Positions 28,911 through 39,400 of a DNA stretch of 45,070 nucleotides are shown here, piece by piece. The translations under genes were made by a program, and so were the position numbers. Under the pieces are notes generated by a model. The model was not told the DNA's origin and did no database searches. It saw only the letters and a list, made by a program, of their open reading frames with translations. Positions within the stretch are counted from its first letter, which is position 1. Each line of letters begins with the position of its first letter. The stretch covers positions 1 through 45,070 of the forward strand of contig JAGXSU010000131.1 in NCBI GenBank assembly GCA_018333785.1, in the 5' to 3' direction. This DNA is from Methylomicrobium sp. (GTDB lineage Bacteria > Pseudomonadota > Gammaproteobacteria > Methylococcales > Methylomonadaceae).

Positions 28911-29924
28911 ATGACTAAAGCGACAGTATTGACCGGTATTACTACAACCGGCACACCCCACCTGGGTAACTATGTGGGTGCGATCAGACCTGCAATTTCA
29001 GCCAGTAAAGATCCCAATGTTAGCCCATTTTATTTTCTTGCCGATTATCACGCGCTGATCAAATGTCAGGAGCCTGAACGTGTCAGGCAATCCAGTCTGG
29101 AAATTGCTGCGACATGGCTGGCGTTAGGGTTGGATACCTCAAATGCCGTGTTTTATCGCCAGTCCGATGTGCCGGAAATCATGGAATTGACCTGGTTATT
29201 GACGTGCGTTACGTCTAAAGGCCTCATGAACCGGGCGCATGCCTACAAAGCGGCCGTCGCCGAAAACGAGCAAAGCGGTGAAAACGATCCCGATAAAGGC
29301 ATCACGATGGGCTTGTTCAGCTACCCGATTTTAATGGCCGCGGACATTTTAATGTTTAATGCACACAAGGTTCCGGTCGGTAAAGATCAGATTCAGCATA
29401 TTGAGATGGCCCGGGATATTGCCGGACGTTTCAATCATATCTACGGTGAGCATTTCGTGATTCCGGAAGCGGTCACCAGCGAAAATGCAGCGACTCTGGC
29501 CGGTATGGACGGTCGCAAGATGAGTAAGAGTTATAACAATACGATTCCGTTGTTTGAGCCCGAAAAAAAGCTAAAAAAATTAATCAATAAAATCAAAACG
29601 AATTCCCTGGAGCCCGGCGAACCTAAAGATCCCGACACCTGCACACTGTTCGGCATCTATCAGGCTTTTGCAACGGCGCAGGAAGTTGCCTTGATCCGCC
29701 AGCGTTATGCTGAGGGCATAGGCTGGGGAGAAATGAAATCGGTATTGTTCGAATATATCAATGAACATATTGCACCTTCGCGCGAACGCTATGAAGCCTT
29801 GTTGCAGGCGCCGCATCATATTGAAGAACAACTCCAGGAGGGTGCTGAAAAAGCCAGGGCCGTCTCTGTACCCTTCATGAAAGAGTTGCGAAAAGCGGTA
29901 GGCATATCGAAAATCACCGCTTAA
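28911..29924 (+). CDS. trpS: Tryptophan-tRNA ligase
   Basis: This is a 337-residue class I aminoacyl-tRNA synthetase charging tRNA-Trp. The HIGH-type signature is TPHLGNYVG (HLGN at 17-20), and KMSKS is intact at 203-207. Other TrpS segments are [24 protein letters not shown] and the [17 protein letters not shown] tryptophan-binding region. It resembles the standard bacterial enzyme in length. The ATG follows an AGG about ten bases upstream. The gene is alone on its strand and is followed by a hairpin at 29932. Confidence 0.96.
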   Translation: MTKATVLTGITTTGTPHLGNYVGAIRPAISASKDPNVSPFYFLADYHALIKCQEPERVRQSSLEIAATWLALGLDTSNAVFYRQSDVPEIMELTWLLTCVTSKGLMNRAHAYKAAVAENEQSGENDPDKGITMGLFSYPILMAADILMFNAHKVPVGKDQIQHIEMARDIAGRFNHIYGEHFVIPEAVTSENAATLAGMDGRKMSKSYNNTIPLFEPEKKLKKLINKIKTNSLEPGEPKDPDTCTLFGIYQAFATAQEVALIRQRYAEGIGWGEMKSVLFEYINEHIAPSRERYEALLQAPHHIEEQLQEGAEKARAVSVPFMKELRKAVGISKITA

Positions 29925-29931
29925 CTTATTC

Positions 29932-29966
29932 GTAGGTTGGGTTGGCTATTGCCAGCCGCAACCTAC
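29932..29966. terminator. Hairpin between trpS and the YigZ-type gene
   Basis: GTAGGTTG at 29932-29939 pairs with CAACCTAC at 29959-29966, with an inner GGCT/AGCC pair. It sits eight bases past trpS and before a T-rich stretch (CTTTTGTTTTG), so it can serve as a terminator for trpS. GTAGGTTG-type palindromes are also common dispersed repeats in proteobacteria. Confidence 0.6.
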
Positions 29967-30037
29967 GCGGTGCATCACTTTTGTTTTGTTGCAACGCTGG
30001 ATCGTTACAAAATTTTTTAACTTATCCCATCAATGCC

Positions 30038-30622
30038 TCAGTGGGATTCGACTGAATCGCACTGAGGGTAGTGTTCAATCAGCAGCGATTTATTGTCTGC
30101 AGGCAGTTCGGCCAACAAGGCAATCTGCCCTGAAAATTGTTGATCAACAATTCTGCCGTTCAGTTTTTTGAGCTGATATTCAAACTGTTGCAACTGATTA
30201 TAATCCAGCGTGAGTTTTACTCTCTCAATGACAACATACTCAACAATTTCGGTTGCTTCGATGGCTTTTTTGGCGACATTCACATAGGCACGCGTCAATC
30301 CGCCTGCGCCCAGTTTTACGCCGCCAAAATAGCGGATGACGGCAACCACCACGTTAACCAGATCTTTTCCCTGTAAATGCTGAAAGACCGGTTTCCCCGC
30401 CGTTCCTGAGGGTTCGCCTGCATCGAAAAACCGGCAGACCAATCCTTCCGGCGTTAAAATTCGGTAGGCAAAGACAATGTGGCTGGCATCGGGATGCGCC
30501 TCATGAAGACCTTTTATAATGAATAAGGCTTCCTGTTCATCGGCGCAGGGCGACACAACGCCGATAAAACGTGATTTTTTTAGCGTTTCCTCAACCGTTT
30601 GTCCGGCATTCACACAGTACAT
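30038..30622 (-). CDS. yigZ: YigZ/IMPACT-family protein
   Basis: This is a 194-residue protein of the YigZ (UPF0029/IMPACT) family. The signature region runs from KKSRFIGVVSPC and AHPDASHIVFAYRI through FDAGEPSGTAGKPVFQHL to VIRYFGGVKLGAGGLTRAY. The C-terminal ferredoxin-like domain is present (~135-194). Eukaryotic IMPACT regulates translation-related kinases; the bacterial function is not settled. E. coli YigZ is slightly longer (204 residues). It is convergent with trpS. Confidence 0.9.
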   Translation of the reverse strand: MYCVNAGQTVEETLKKSRFIGVVSPCADEQEALFIIKGLHEAHPDASHIVFAYRILTPEGLVCRFFDAGEPSGTAGKPVFQHLQGKDLVNVVVAVIRYFGGVKLGAGGLTRAYVNVAKKAIEATEIVEYVVIERVKLTLDYNQLQQFEYQLKKLNGRIVDQQFSGQIALLAELPADNKSLLIEHYPQCDSVESH

Positions 30623-30723
30623 GGGTGACTTATTTCTTTATATTTGCGGCATGTAACAATACGCTCTAACCGTTGATTTTGGGGTAGGTCCAATCCACGC
30701 AGCATTACTGATTAAGCGCTGCA

Positions 30724-32739
30724 TTATTTGCAGCTAGCCAAAACGGCTTGATTAAACACATCGGCCTGACTTTCCAGCAATGTGAAATGAGCTTTGGCAC
30801 GGGTAATGCCTGTATAGACCAGTTCGCGGGTCAAAACAGGGCTGAGTGTTTCAGGCAGGATCAATGCGACGTGATTAAACTCGGACCCCTGGGATTTATG
30901 AACCGTCATTGCGAATGCGGTTTCCACATCCGGTAAACGCATGGGGGATATCCAACGGATAGCCATCTCGTCGCCGGTGTCAGGAAATGCCACTCTCAAT
31001 TTTCCGTTAAAGTCATACAGTGCGATACCGATATCGCCATTCATCAAGGCCAGGTTGTAATCGTTGCGAGTGATCATGACCGGCCGTCCCTCATACCAAC
31101 GGTCAAGACGATGAGATTGGCCGGAGAAATCATAACGTTTCCCCGGCGTTAAACCGGAAACAACGTCAACAGGGCTTTCAGCGATTGGAACCGGTTTATG
31201 ACCGTTAAACAGCCATTGCTCGATACGCTGATTCAAACCTTCTACTCCCCAAGGGCCCCGGCGAACGGCGCACAGGACCTGAAACGTATCAAAAGCATCC
31301 AGAACCTGTTTCGCCCATTGATTGAAGTGGTGGCTGTCCTCAGGGCGCTGCTGACGGATCACATCAAGAAAATAGCGATAGCCTTGGGGTTGTTGAGGGT
31401 TGCTGCTGGCCGTGATCAGTTGTTTCAAGCGGCTGTCGCCTGGATCGTCAAGTAATAAACGGGTCAGATCCTGGTAAGTCGCCGTATCATTCAAGATTGC
31501 CTGGGCCTTCAGAGCCTCGCCCGCATTAACCGCTCTGGCCAATTGGCCTATGCCGCTGTGTTCGCCGAACCGGTGGCTAAAGCGGAGCATGACGGTTTGC
31601 TGATTGATCGCTGAACCTTTTAAGGCGGATTCTGCCAATGTCACGCCTGAAGTCTGTGCTATCCAGCCCCGGGTCGGCAGGTCATAGGCCTGATTTTCGG
31701 CTCCTTGGCACAAATCACCCATCACCGCTCCGGCTTCCACCGAGGCCAGTTGGTCCTTATCACCCAGCAATATCAATTGAGCTGACTCCGGCAAGGCATC
31801 AAGCAAGGCTGCCATCATTTCAAGATCGATCATTGAGGCCTCATCGATAATGACGATATCTGCGACCAAAGGATTATTGCGATGATGAATAAATTGTCGG
31901 GTGCCTTGCCGACTGCCCAAAAGCCGGTGCAAGGTGCTTGCTGATTTGGGAATCAGTTGTTTGATGGCGTCATCAACAGTCAGTTTGGCTAATGCCTGAC
32001 TGATCGATTCGCTGACTCTCGCCGCTGCTTTTCCGGTGGGTGCCGCCAACAGCACTTTGGGCTTGCGTGTCATGCCGGCATCGCTTTCCGACAGCTGAAT
32101 CAGCAACGCTAAAAGTTTGGTCAGGGTTGTGGTCTTGCCGGTTCCGGGTCCTCCGGTAATAATTGCGAATCGGGATCTTAGCGCCAGGGCGCAGGCAATT
32201 TTTTGCCAATCCGGTTGCTCCCGGTTGTCCTTAAACAAGCCGGTTAGCTGCAAGAGTAACTTATCAGGAAGTGTGCTTCGAATAGGTTGCAGCCGTGATT
32301 GAATCGATGCATTTAAAATTTGTTGATACTGCCAGTAACGGCGCAGATACAAACGATGACCTTCCAAAACCAAAGGTGTATTGCCGCACCCCGAGGAGAT
32401 CAACGGCGAGCCTGCAAGCCCCTGTTTCCAGTGTTGCAGGGTATAGGCTTTGAGTAGGGTTACTTCGGCAAAAACAGTTTCGTTGCCTGAACGGCGGACA
32501 TCATGACCGGGAATGGCCAGTGTCAATTCAGGTTGCCGGCTGAGTTTTTCCAGATCCAGAAACACTTCGCCTTGCTCGAGTTGATGGCTCAGCAATGCTC
32601 CGGCCCAAAGCACAGCTTCGTTGGCCTGTGCGTCCTGCGTCAATAGGAAGCGCGCAAAAGCCCTGTCTAAGTGGCTCAACCAGCCGCGATCTAGCCATTG
32701 GTCAATGTGTTTCAGTACTGCGTGATCTTGGTTCATCAA
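30724..32739 (-). CDS. recD: Exodeoxyribonuclease V alpha subunit, RecD
   Basis: This is a 671-residue RecD, the 5'-3' helicase of RecBCD. Walker A is GGPGTGKT (196-203), and the Walker B region reads DIVIIDEASMIDLEMM. Motifs LLGDKDQLASVEAGAV and the C-terminal MTVHKSQGSEFNHVAL are also present. E. coli RecD has 608 residues, so this is a little longer. It is the last gene of the recC-recB-recD operon; its ATG overlaps the recB stop by four bases, so translation is probably coupled. Confidence 0.95.
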   Translation of the reverse strand: MMNQDHAVLKHIDQWLDRGWLSHLDRAFARFLLTQDAQANEAVLWAGALLSHQLEQGEVFLDLEKLSRQPELTLAIPGHDVRRSGNETVFAEVTLLKAYTLQHWKQGLAGSPLISSGCGNTPLVLEGHRLYLRRYWQYQQILNASIQSRLQPIRSTLPDKLLLQLTGLFKDNREQPDWQKIACALALRSRFAIITGGPGTGKTTTLTKLLALLIQLSESDAGMTRKPKVLLAAPTGKAAARVSESISQALAKLTVDDAIKQLIPKSASTLHRLLGSRQGTRQFIHHRNNPLVADIVIIDEASMIDLEMMAALLDALPESAQLILLGDKDQLASVEAGAVMGDLCQGAENQAYDLPTRGWIAQTSGVTLAESALKGSAINQQTVMLRFSHRFGEHSGIGQLARAVNAGEALKAQAILNDTATYQDLTRLLLDDPGDSRLKQLITASSNPQQPQGYRYFLDVIRQQRPEDSHHFNQWAKQVLDAFDTFQVLCAVRRGPWGVEGLNQRIEQWLFNGHKPVPIAESPVDVVSGLTPGKRYDFSGQSHRLDRWYEGRPVMITRNDYNLALMNGDIGIALYDFNGKLRVAFPDTGDEMAIRWISPMRLPDVETAFAMTVHKSQGSEFNHVALILPETLSPVLTRELVYTGITRAKAHFTLLESQADVFNQAVLASCK

Positions 32740-35700
32740 TGTGCTCCTTGCCGGGTTGCGCCTGAAAACAGTTTATCCATGCCGTCAATCAGTTTTTTGG
32801 GCGGCTTATCGAACATCCGTCCCCCGGATGGATGTTGACTGCCCCGTAGAAACAGATAAAGTCCGCCGCCAAGGTGTTGATCGTAATCATAACGCTCGCC
32901 CAATCTGGCTTTTAACAGCCGATGCAAGGCCAGCAGATACAGGGCATATTGCAGGTCATAACGTTTGGTCAGCATCGCCGATTCCATCGCCTCAAGCGTG
33001 TAAGCATCGTCGTTGTCGCCCAGTGCATTAAATTTGTAATCGATGACGTAATAGTGTCCCTGGTGTTCAAATAGCAAATCTATAAAGCCTTTCAATAAGC
33101 CGTTAAGATGATTGGGGAGCAAGCGTGGTCGGGGCTTTCCGCCAAACGTGTGCCGGGTGACCAAGCGGTCCAGAGTCTGAATATCGACATCATCGGCGCC
33201 GATCAAAAATTCGGGCTCAGCCTGATAATGGCCTTTGCCCAGCGAGGCCAGGGTGATGTCCTGATCCTTCAGTAAAGGCAGGGTTAACCACCGGTTTAAT
33301 CCTTCGCCTATGATGTCATGTTGATCTGTCCAGTCCGTGTGATGAAAGATTGATTCAATCAGTTGCCTGCGCAGGTATTGATCGGCATGGACGGTTTGAA
33401 AACCCTGTTGAGCGCATTGCTCCATCAATTCATGAATCAATACGCCGGGTGCTGCGCCTCGCGGCAGGCTATGGATCCCTTGTGCAACCATTGAAAATTC
33501 TGACGGCGTATCGGCTTCATCACTTTGTTTGTCATCCTGAAAGTTTTCCGGCGCTTCGGGCGTATAACCTTCGCTCTGGATAAAACCCTGATCTTCGGTT
33601 TTCAACGCACTGTAGCTGGCTATCCACCAGTTATCGGCGATAGGCGCGGTTGAGGTTCTGGGTGATTCTGTGGCGGGCTGTCGTTGTGACGGCCGATAGA
33701 GGTCAAAGCTGGGCTCGGGCAATGCTTCGACTGAAATACTCTCGCAATCGCCTTTAAGCAGTCCCAGTTGCCGGTTTAATTCGCCGCTCGTCATTTTGGC
33801 TTGCCAGCCCAGCAAATAACCCATTGCACTTTTTTCCAGCTGGCAAGTTTTGGAATTGCCGGTTTTGACGGGCGCTATTCCCAGCCAGCAGGCATATTGT
33901 GCTCGCGTGATCGCTACATACAGCAGGCGTAAATCCTCCTGTAGACGTTCTTTCTCGTTCAGTAGCTTGCTTTCATCGCGCTTGCTCAAATCGATGGTTA
34001 AGGTCTGGTGTTCATCGTGGAAGCGGTAATAACGGGTGCGCTGGCTGTTGATTTCCCTGAAACTGCAGATGAACGGCAGAAACACCAGCGGATATTCAAG
34101 GCCTTTTGATTTATGGATGGTGATGATTTTGATCAGATTGGCATCGCTTTCCAGACGAATGACGCTTTCATCGCTGCCGTTAGCGTTCTCTCTATCGGCG
34201 ATTGCCTCGGCCAAATGTCGGATCAAGGCCTGTTCGCCTTCAAGCTGGCTGCCGGCTTGCTGCAACAGTTCTGCCAGATGCAGCAGGTTGGTGATGCAGC
34301 GTTCGCCTTCGTTGCCCCCGGACAATCTCGCGTGTACACCGTAGTCGCTGAGCAGTTGCCGCACCGTTGGCAAAATGCCGTCTTGCTGCCACCGTTGCTG
34401 GTAGGCTAGAAAACGTTCCAATTGTATTTCCCAGGCCGGTTCATCCAGCGTGAGCTGATGCAGGGTTTGGTAGGACCAGCCCAACGTCGCGGTGCTTAAG
34501 GCTGCGCGCACTTTGCGTTCGGTGCGGGGTTCGGCCATTGCTTTCAACCAGATCAACAGATCGGCTGCTTCTCGGCTGTCATAAATCGAATCACGTTCTG
34601 AGAGGTAAACGCTGCGTAATTGCCGTTTCGCCAACGCGGCACGCATGATTTTAGCTTCCATTCCGGTGCGTACCAAAATCGCAATGTCCGCAGGCTCGAC
34701 GGGTCTTAAGGGACCTGTTTCCGCTTTAAATCCGGTCTGCGGAGGTGCGGCCGAGTTCAGCAAACGTACAATTTCACTGGCTGTGACGTTGGCCATTTGC
34801 GCTCTGTAAACGGGCAAACCGACGCCTTCAGAGCTTTCCCAATGCCAAAGCGTCAACGCTGGAATCGCCGCTTGTCCGTCGATCTGCCAAGCCTCTTCGC
34901 GGCCTTTGGCCTCAACCGGAATGAACGGTAACGGATTGACCTCGCCGTTTTTGAATCGAAACGCGCCTTCTTGCTGTTGATCGGCAAAGACGAAGACCTG
35001 ATTGACGGCATCGACCAGGGCTTTAGTGGACCGGTAATTGGTGCCCAAGGTGTAATGATTGCCTGCCGTGGCATGGTGGGCTTTAAGATAGGTATAGATG
35101 TCGCCGCCCCGGAATGAATAGATGGCCTGTTTGGGATCGCCAATCATAAAGCAGCCCAGTCCGGCATCATCGGAATAGACACGCGAAAATATCCGGTATT
35201 GCACCGGGTCGGTGTCCTGAAATTCGTCGATCAACGCGATGGGGTATTGCTGAAGAATGACTGTTTTCAGACGCTCGCCGTTGAGTCCGGACAAGGCTTT
35301 GTCCAGACGCGTCAGCATATCGTCAAACGTCATGCTGGCGATGCGTTGCTTTTCTGAATCGTAACGGTTTCTAATCCAGTGGATGGCATGTAAGGTGAAT
35401 TTTTCGGTGATGTCTTCTTCTTGTCCGGTATGACCGACCAACCGGTCTATCGCTTCAAACGCGGCGTGTTGCAAAGGATCGGCCTGACGATGGGCTTGAA
35501 CCAGGCCCTCCGCTAATTTTTGCCGACCGAACTTTGCCAGGTCCTCAATAGCCAGCGTATAACCTTGATGAGCCCATGCATTCAACTGAGCCAATTTGTC
35601 GGCGAATCCGGCTTTCCGGTAACGATTGCCGTTCAGCCAACCCGACTGAGAGGCTTTGTTTAGCAAGGCTTCGATTGCCGTCTGATCGGCAGACCACAGC

Positions 35701-36425
35701 ATGCGAGCCTGATTTTCCAGGTCTTGGCGCTGTAATTCCCAGGTTTCCCACCGGTTAAATACGGTGGCTAAGTCATCATCGACACACTCAAGTCCTTGCG
35801 CTTCGGTTTCCGTGAGTAAAGGCTTGAGTACCCGGATCAGGTCTTCCGGGGAGGCGGCCAGTTTGAAGACAGCCTGACACTGAGTTTCGGTAAGCCGGTA
35901 AAAAAAAGTCCGCCAATAATCCCTGACGGTTTCATTCAAAAGACCGGTGTCGTCATTGTCGACCTCCTGACGAAAAAGACTGCCACTGTCAAACGCATGT
36001 TGCTGCAGCATGCGATTACACCAGCCGTGTATGGTATAGACCGCTGCTTCATCCATCCAGTTGGCGGCCAGTTCCAGTCGTCGGGCGCAAGCAGGCCAAA
36101 GGTCAGGCGCATAGCGGGTTCTTAATCCCGTCAGAAATTCATCGCAGTCCGTGCTTTGTTGACGAAAAAAAGCGGCTGCCTGTGTCAGGCGTGCACGGAT
36201 GCGTTCACGCAGTTCTTTGGTCGCGGCATCGGTAAAGGTAACAACCAGAATATCCGGCGGCAGTAAATCGCGCACCGGGCCAGAGGCGTCCTCTGTTGCG
36301 CCCAGTATCAGGCGGACATAGAGGGCGGCAATGGTATAGGTTTTACCGGTGCCTGCGCTGGCCTCGATCAGTCGCGTGCCCTGCAATGGAAAATCAAGCG
36401 GGTCTACCTTGTTGACGCCAGTCAT
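32736..36425 (-). CDS. recB: Exodeoxyribonuclease V beta subunit, RecB
   Basis: This is a 1229-residue RecB, the 3'-5' helicase and nuclease subunit. It has Walker A EASAGTGKT (21-29), the UvrD-type motifs LIDEFQDTDPVQYRIF and GDPKQAIYSFRGGD, and a C-terminal nuclease domain with VIDYKFN (Asp1129 and Lys1131 of the catalytic D-x-K). Length is close to E. coli RecB (1180). The enzyme processes double-strand breaks and loads RecA; regulation by a Chi-like site is expected, but the local Chi sequence is unknown. Both gene borders overlap by four bases (recC-recB and recB-recD). Confidence 0.96.
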   Translation of the reverse strand: MTGVNKVDPLDFPLQGTRLIEASAGTGKTYTIAALYVRLILGATEDASGPVRDLLPPDILVVTFTDAATKELRERIRARLTQAAAFFRQQSTDCDEFLTGLRTRYAPDLWPACARRLELAANWMDEAAVYTIHGWCNRMLQQHAFDSGSLFRQEVDNDDTGLLNETVRDYWRTFFYRLTETQCQAVFKLAASPEDLIRVLKPLLTETEAQGLECVDDDLATVFNRWETWELQRQDLENQARMLWSADQTAIEALLNKASQSGWLNGNRYRKAGFADKLAQLNAWAHQGYTLAIEDLAKFGRQKLAEGLVQAHRQADPLQHAAFEAIDRLVGHTGQEEDITEKFTLHAIHWIRNRYDSEKQRIASMTFDDMLTRLDKALSGLNGERLKTVILQQYPIALIDEFQDTDPVQYRIFSRVYSDDAGLGCFMIGDPKQAIYSFRGGDIYTYLKAHHATAGNHYTLGTNYRSTKALVDAVNQVFVFADQQQEGAFRFKNGEVNPLPFIPVEAKGREEAWQIDGQAAIPALTLWHWESSEGVGLPVYRAQMANVTASEIVRLLNSAAPPQTGFKAETGPLRPVEPADIAILVRTGMEAKIMRAALAKRQLRSVYLSERDSIYDSREAADLLIWLKAMAEPRTERKVRAALSTATLGWSYQTLHQLTLDEPAWEIQLERFLAYQQRWQQDGILPTVRQLLSDYGVHARLSGGNEGERCITNLLHLAELLQQAGSQLEGEQALIRHLAEAIADRENANGSDESVIRLESDANLIKIITIHKSKGLEYPLVFLPFICSFREINSQRTRYYRFHDEHQTLTIDLSKRDESKLLNEKERLQEDLRLLYVAITRAQYACWLGIAPVKTGNSKTCQLEKSAMGYLLGWQAKMTSGELNRQLGLLKGDCESISVEALPEPSFDLYRPSQRQPATESPRTSTAPIADNWWIASYSALKTEDQGFIQSEGYTPEAPENFQDDKQSDEADTPSEFSMVAQGIHSLPRGAAPGVLIHELMEQCAQQGFQTVHADQYLRRQLIESIFHHTDWTDQHDIIGEGLNRWLTLPLLKDQDITLASLGKGHYQAEPEFLIGADDVDIQTLDRLVTRHTFGGKPRPRLLPNHLNGLLKGFIDLLFEHQGHYYVIDYKFNALGDNDDAYTLEAMESAMLTKRYDLQYALYLLALHRLLKARLGERYDYDQHLGGGLYLFLRGSQHPSGGRMFDKPPKKLIDGMDKLFSGATRQGAH

Positions 36426-39400
36426 ATCGAATCTCCCTGTTGCCGAATCTGCTGAAAAACGGGTTGATAAAGCAGAACGGTCCAGGCTTCAAAATGGTCA
36501 GGGTTCAAGCTGATAAAACTCGGAAAAAACCGGGCCAGATAAGGATCAAACACTACTTCTCCCTGCTTCCAATCGTTGCCTTCATATCGTTCTTGGGCCG
36601 CTGCCATGGCTGAATCGGGAGGGGCGCCTAACCAGGCAAAAGCTGTCCTGCATGCAACCGGAATCGGGGCTTGCATGCCTTGATACCAGGCTTCGGCTAG
36701 CGTTTTGAGCAGTTCCAGTGCGTCGGCTTGGGGCAGCGGGGCTATGTCAAGCACGGTATCGGCGCTTGCCATTATCGATTGGACCGCCATGCCGCTTGCA
36801 CACGCGGCCAGATGCTGTACCCAGTATTGCAAAAGATTGGCGTATTTGATCTGGTCACGTTTCATCAGTTTCTGAGCAGTCAAATGAATGATGCTGACTG
36901 ATGAGTCTTTATTGTTTTGCCGTAAATGATCGAGGTCCCCCTGCAAGGTAATAGTGATGCCGCAATCCAATTCAAAATGGAATTCGACAGATTGCGGTGC
37001 CATTTCAACGGGCCAGTCCGGCAAGACTGCCTGGTATTGCCGCCAGGCTTGTTTGACGGGTTCAGCAAGTGTGTTAAAAGCCGGTCGCGCAAAGCCGCCG
37101 TAAGGAAGTCGGCCTTTTTGAGTCATCGTCCTACGCTGAGTCTCGAAGAAGCGTTCCGGATCCACGGGTTTTTCGCTTTGCAAGGATGACAATAACTCAT
37201 TAGCCAGCAGATACGATTCCAAATCATTAAAGCCGAAAGGTTCGTTATCTTCGCTGGTTACGGTCTCTTCATCAAAACCGAACTTAAGTGTATGAAGACA
37301 AAACGCTTTAACCGGGGCTTTCATAAATCGGTCCAGGGACTCGAGGTTCAACGTAAACGTTTTTTCTTCAGCCACCCTGTTTGACGTCAAGGTCAACTTA
37401 TCTTGGGTTTGCTCATACCATTCCTGTGCATAAGTGAACAGGTGCGGGTCGCGGTTTTTGGCCACATAATGAAGGCTGAAAGGCTGTAGCGGGTGCTCAA
37501 CCGTTAATACTTCAAGCAAGGGGCGGTCTTTTTCTGTCAGTTTCCAGCCTTGAGCCAGGACATCGCGCAATTGACTCACCAGGACTGATGGCGGTCGCTC
37601 ACTGTTATCACGAATACTGCGGCCCACCCAGCTGATATATAGCTGATTTCTGGCCGACAGCAGCGCTTCCAGAAACAGGTATTGATCATCCTGTCTGCGT
37701 GACCGGTCGCCAGGACGGTACTGGCCTCGCTGACTCATCAGATCGAAGCTGTGACCGTGTTGAGTCCGGGGATAATCACCGTCATTCATGCCCAGCAGGC
37801 AGATCAACCGGAAAGGGATTGCGCGCATCGGCATCAGCGTGCAGAAGTTGACCCTACCGCTGAGAAACCGGCGGTGCAGTGAGGGCTCATCCACTTCAGC
37901 CAGCCAGGCTTCCCTGACCACAACCAGCGGCAAGGTATCGTTAGGCGTTAATCCGGCCTGTTCGCAGATCTGTCCCCAGTCGGTTAATGCGCGGCTCAGC
38001 GTTTCGAGTATTTTTCTATCCCGTTCATTGGCCGCACTAAAAAAGTCGTCCAATAAGCCCGACAAGTTCTGTTGCCAGGTTTCGACATTGTGTTCATGGC
38101 GCAGGAGGTGGGTGTATTTTTCCAGTGTTTCCAGGCAAACAGACAAACTGCCCAGCCATTGCGCGTCCAGTCCGCCGATCTCTTCATAAGGCTCTATAGC
38201 ATTGAAGGCTTCTCCGGCACCTACGGCATAACCCAGCAGCATTCTTCGCAAGCCGAATTGCCAGGTATTGGCGTCCAGGTGGTCGGGCATGGCGACCGTT
38301 TGCGTGCGTTGTTCCGCATTAAGGCCCCAGCGTATACCCGCTTCCTCTATCCATTGATGCAGTTTGGGAATCGCAGATTCATCGATAGCAAAACGCTCCC
38401 TAAAGGCGGGTACCTCCAGCAACGCGAGAAACTCGCTGACGGTGAAACGCGATTCCGGCAACTTCAGTAACACTTCAACAGCGACCAGCAGAGGGTTAAG
38501 TCCTCTCTGTTGCTGATCGGCCAAACTGAAGGGTAGATAACGAGGATCATCCGGTTTTACCTGTCCGAAGACGGCAAGAATATGCGGCGCATATTTATTG
38601 ATGTCGGGCACCATGACAATGATGTCTCGCGGGAATAACGGCGTGCCGTTTTGCCCGGCGGCATTAAACCGGGCCAATAACTGGTCATGCAGAATTTCGA
38701 CTTCGCGCTGCGGACTGTGAGCAATATGAAACACCAGTGAATCATCTGCTGCGTTAATCTGAACAGGTGCTCCCGGGACGGGCTCCAGATCCAGAATCGA
38801 TTGTTGCAGGTGGTTCAGCAAACTGCGTTGGCCGGGCTCCCCGTAGTCGTTGAACAAGTCGATTTTGTTATCCGGCCAATGCCAGTTTTCGTAGGTCTGG
38901 GTTTCGTCAAAGTGATCCAGCAAACGGATATAGTCGCGTCCCTGCTTACCCCATGCGGCCAGTAAAGGATTGGCGTGAAGATGCAGTTCGTCGTCGGTTA
39001 GCGCGGTGGTCATGCCGGATTTATAGGATTGTCTGCGCCGTTCGGCTTTCAACAGTTCTTTGTCTTCAATGATATCCGCCCAGTAATGCCGGCATGGGTT
39101 TGGAACAAACAGCACAATCTGGCAAAATTTTCCCAGTTTGGCCATGACTTCCAAAGACTGTTGAGGTAAGGACGACAAGCCGAACAATATCACTCTTCGC
39201 GGCAACCCATCCGGTCTTGTGTCTATCCTGTCGATGTCGTGCATGAACCGGTCATGCACCAACGCCCGGCTCGCAAACCCGTTATCGGCTTCATGCAAAT
39301 CAGCCATGACGGCTCGCCATAAGGCGGCTTGCCAACGATGTTGGCCGGCAAGCGTTAACGGCTCTCCGTGTGCGCTGCGCAAAAAATCATGACCTTCCGC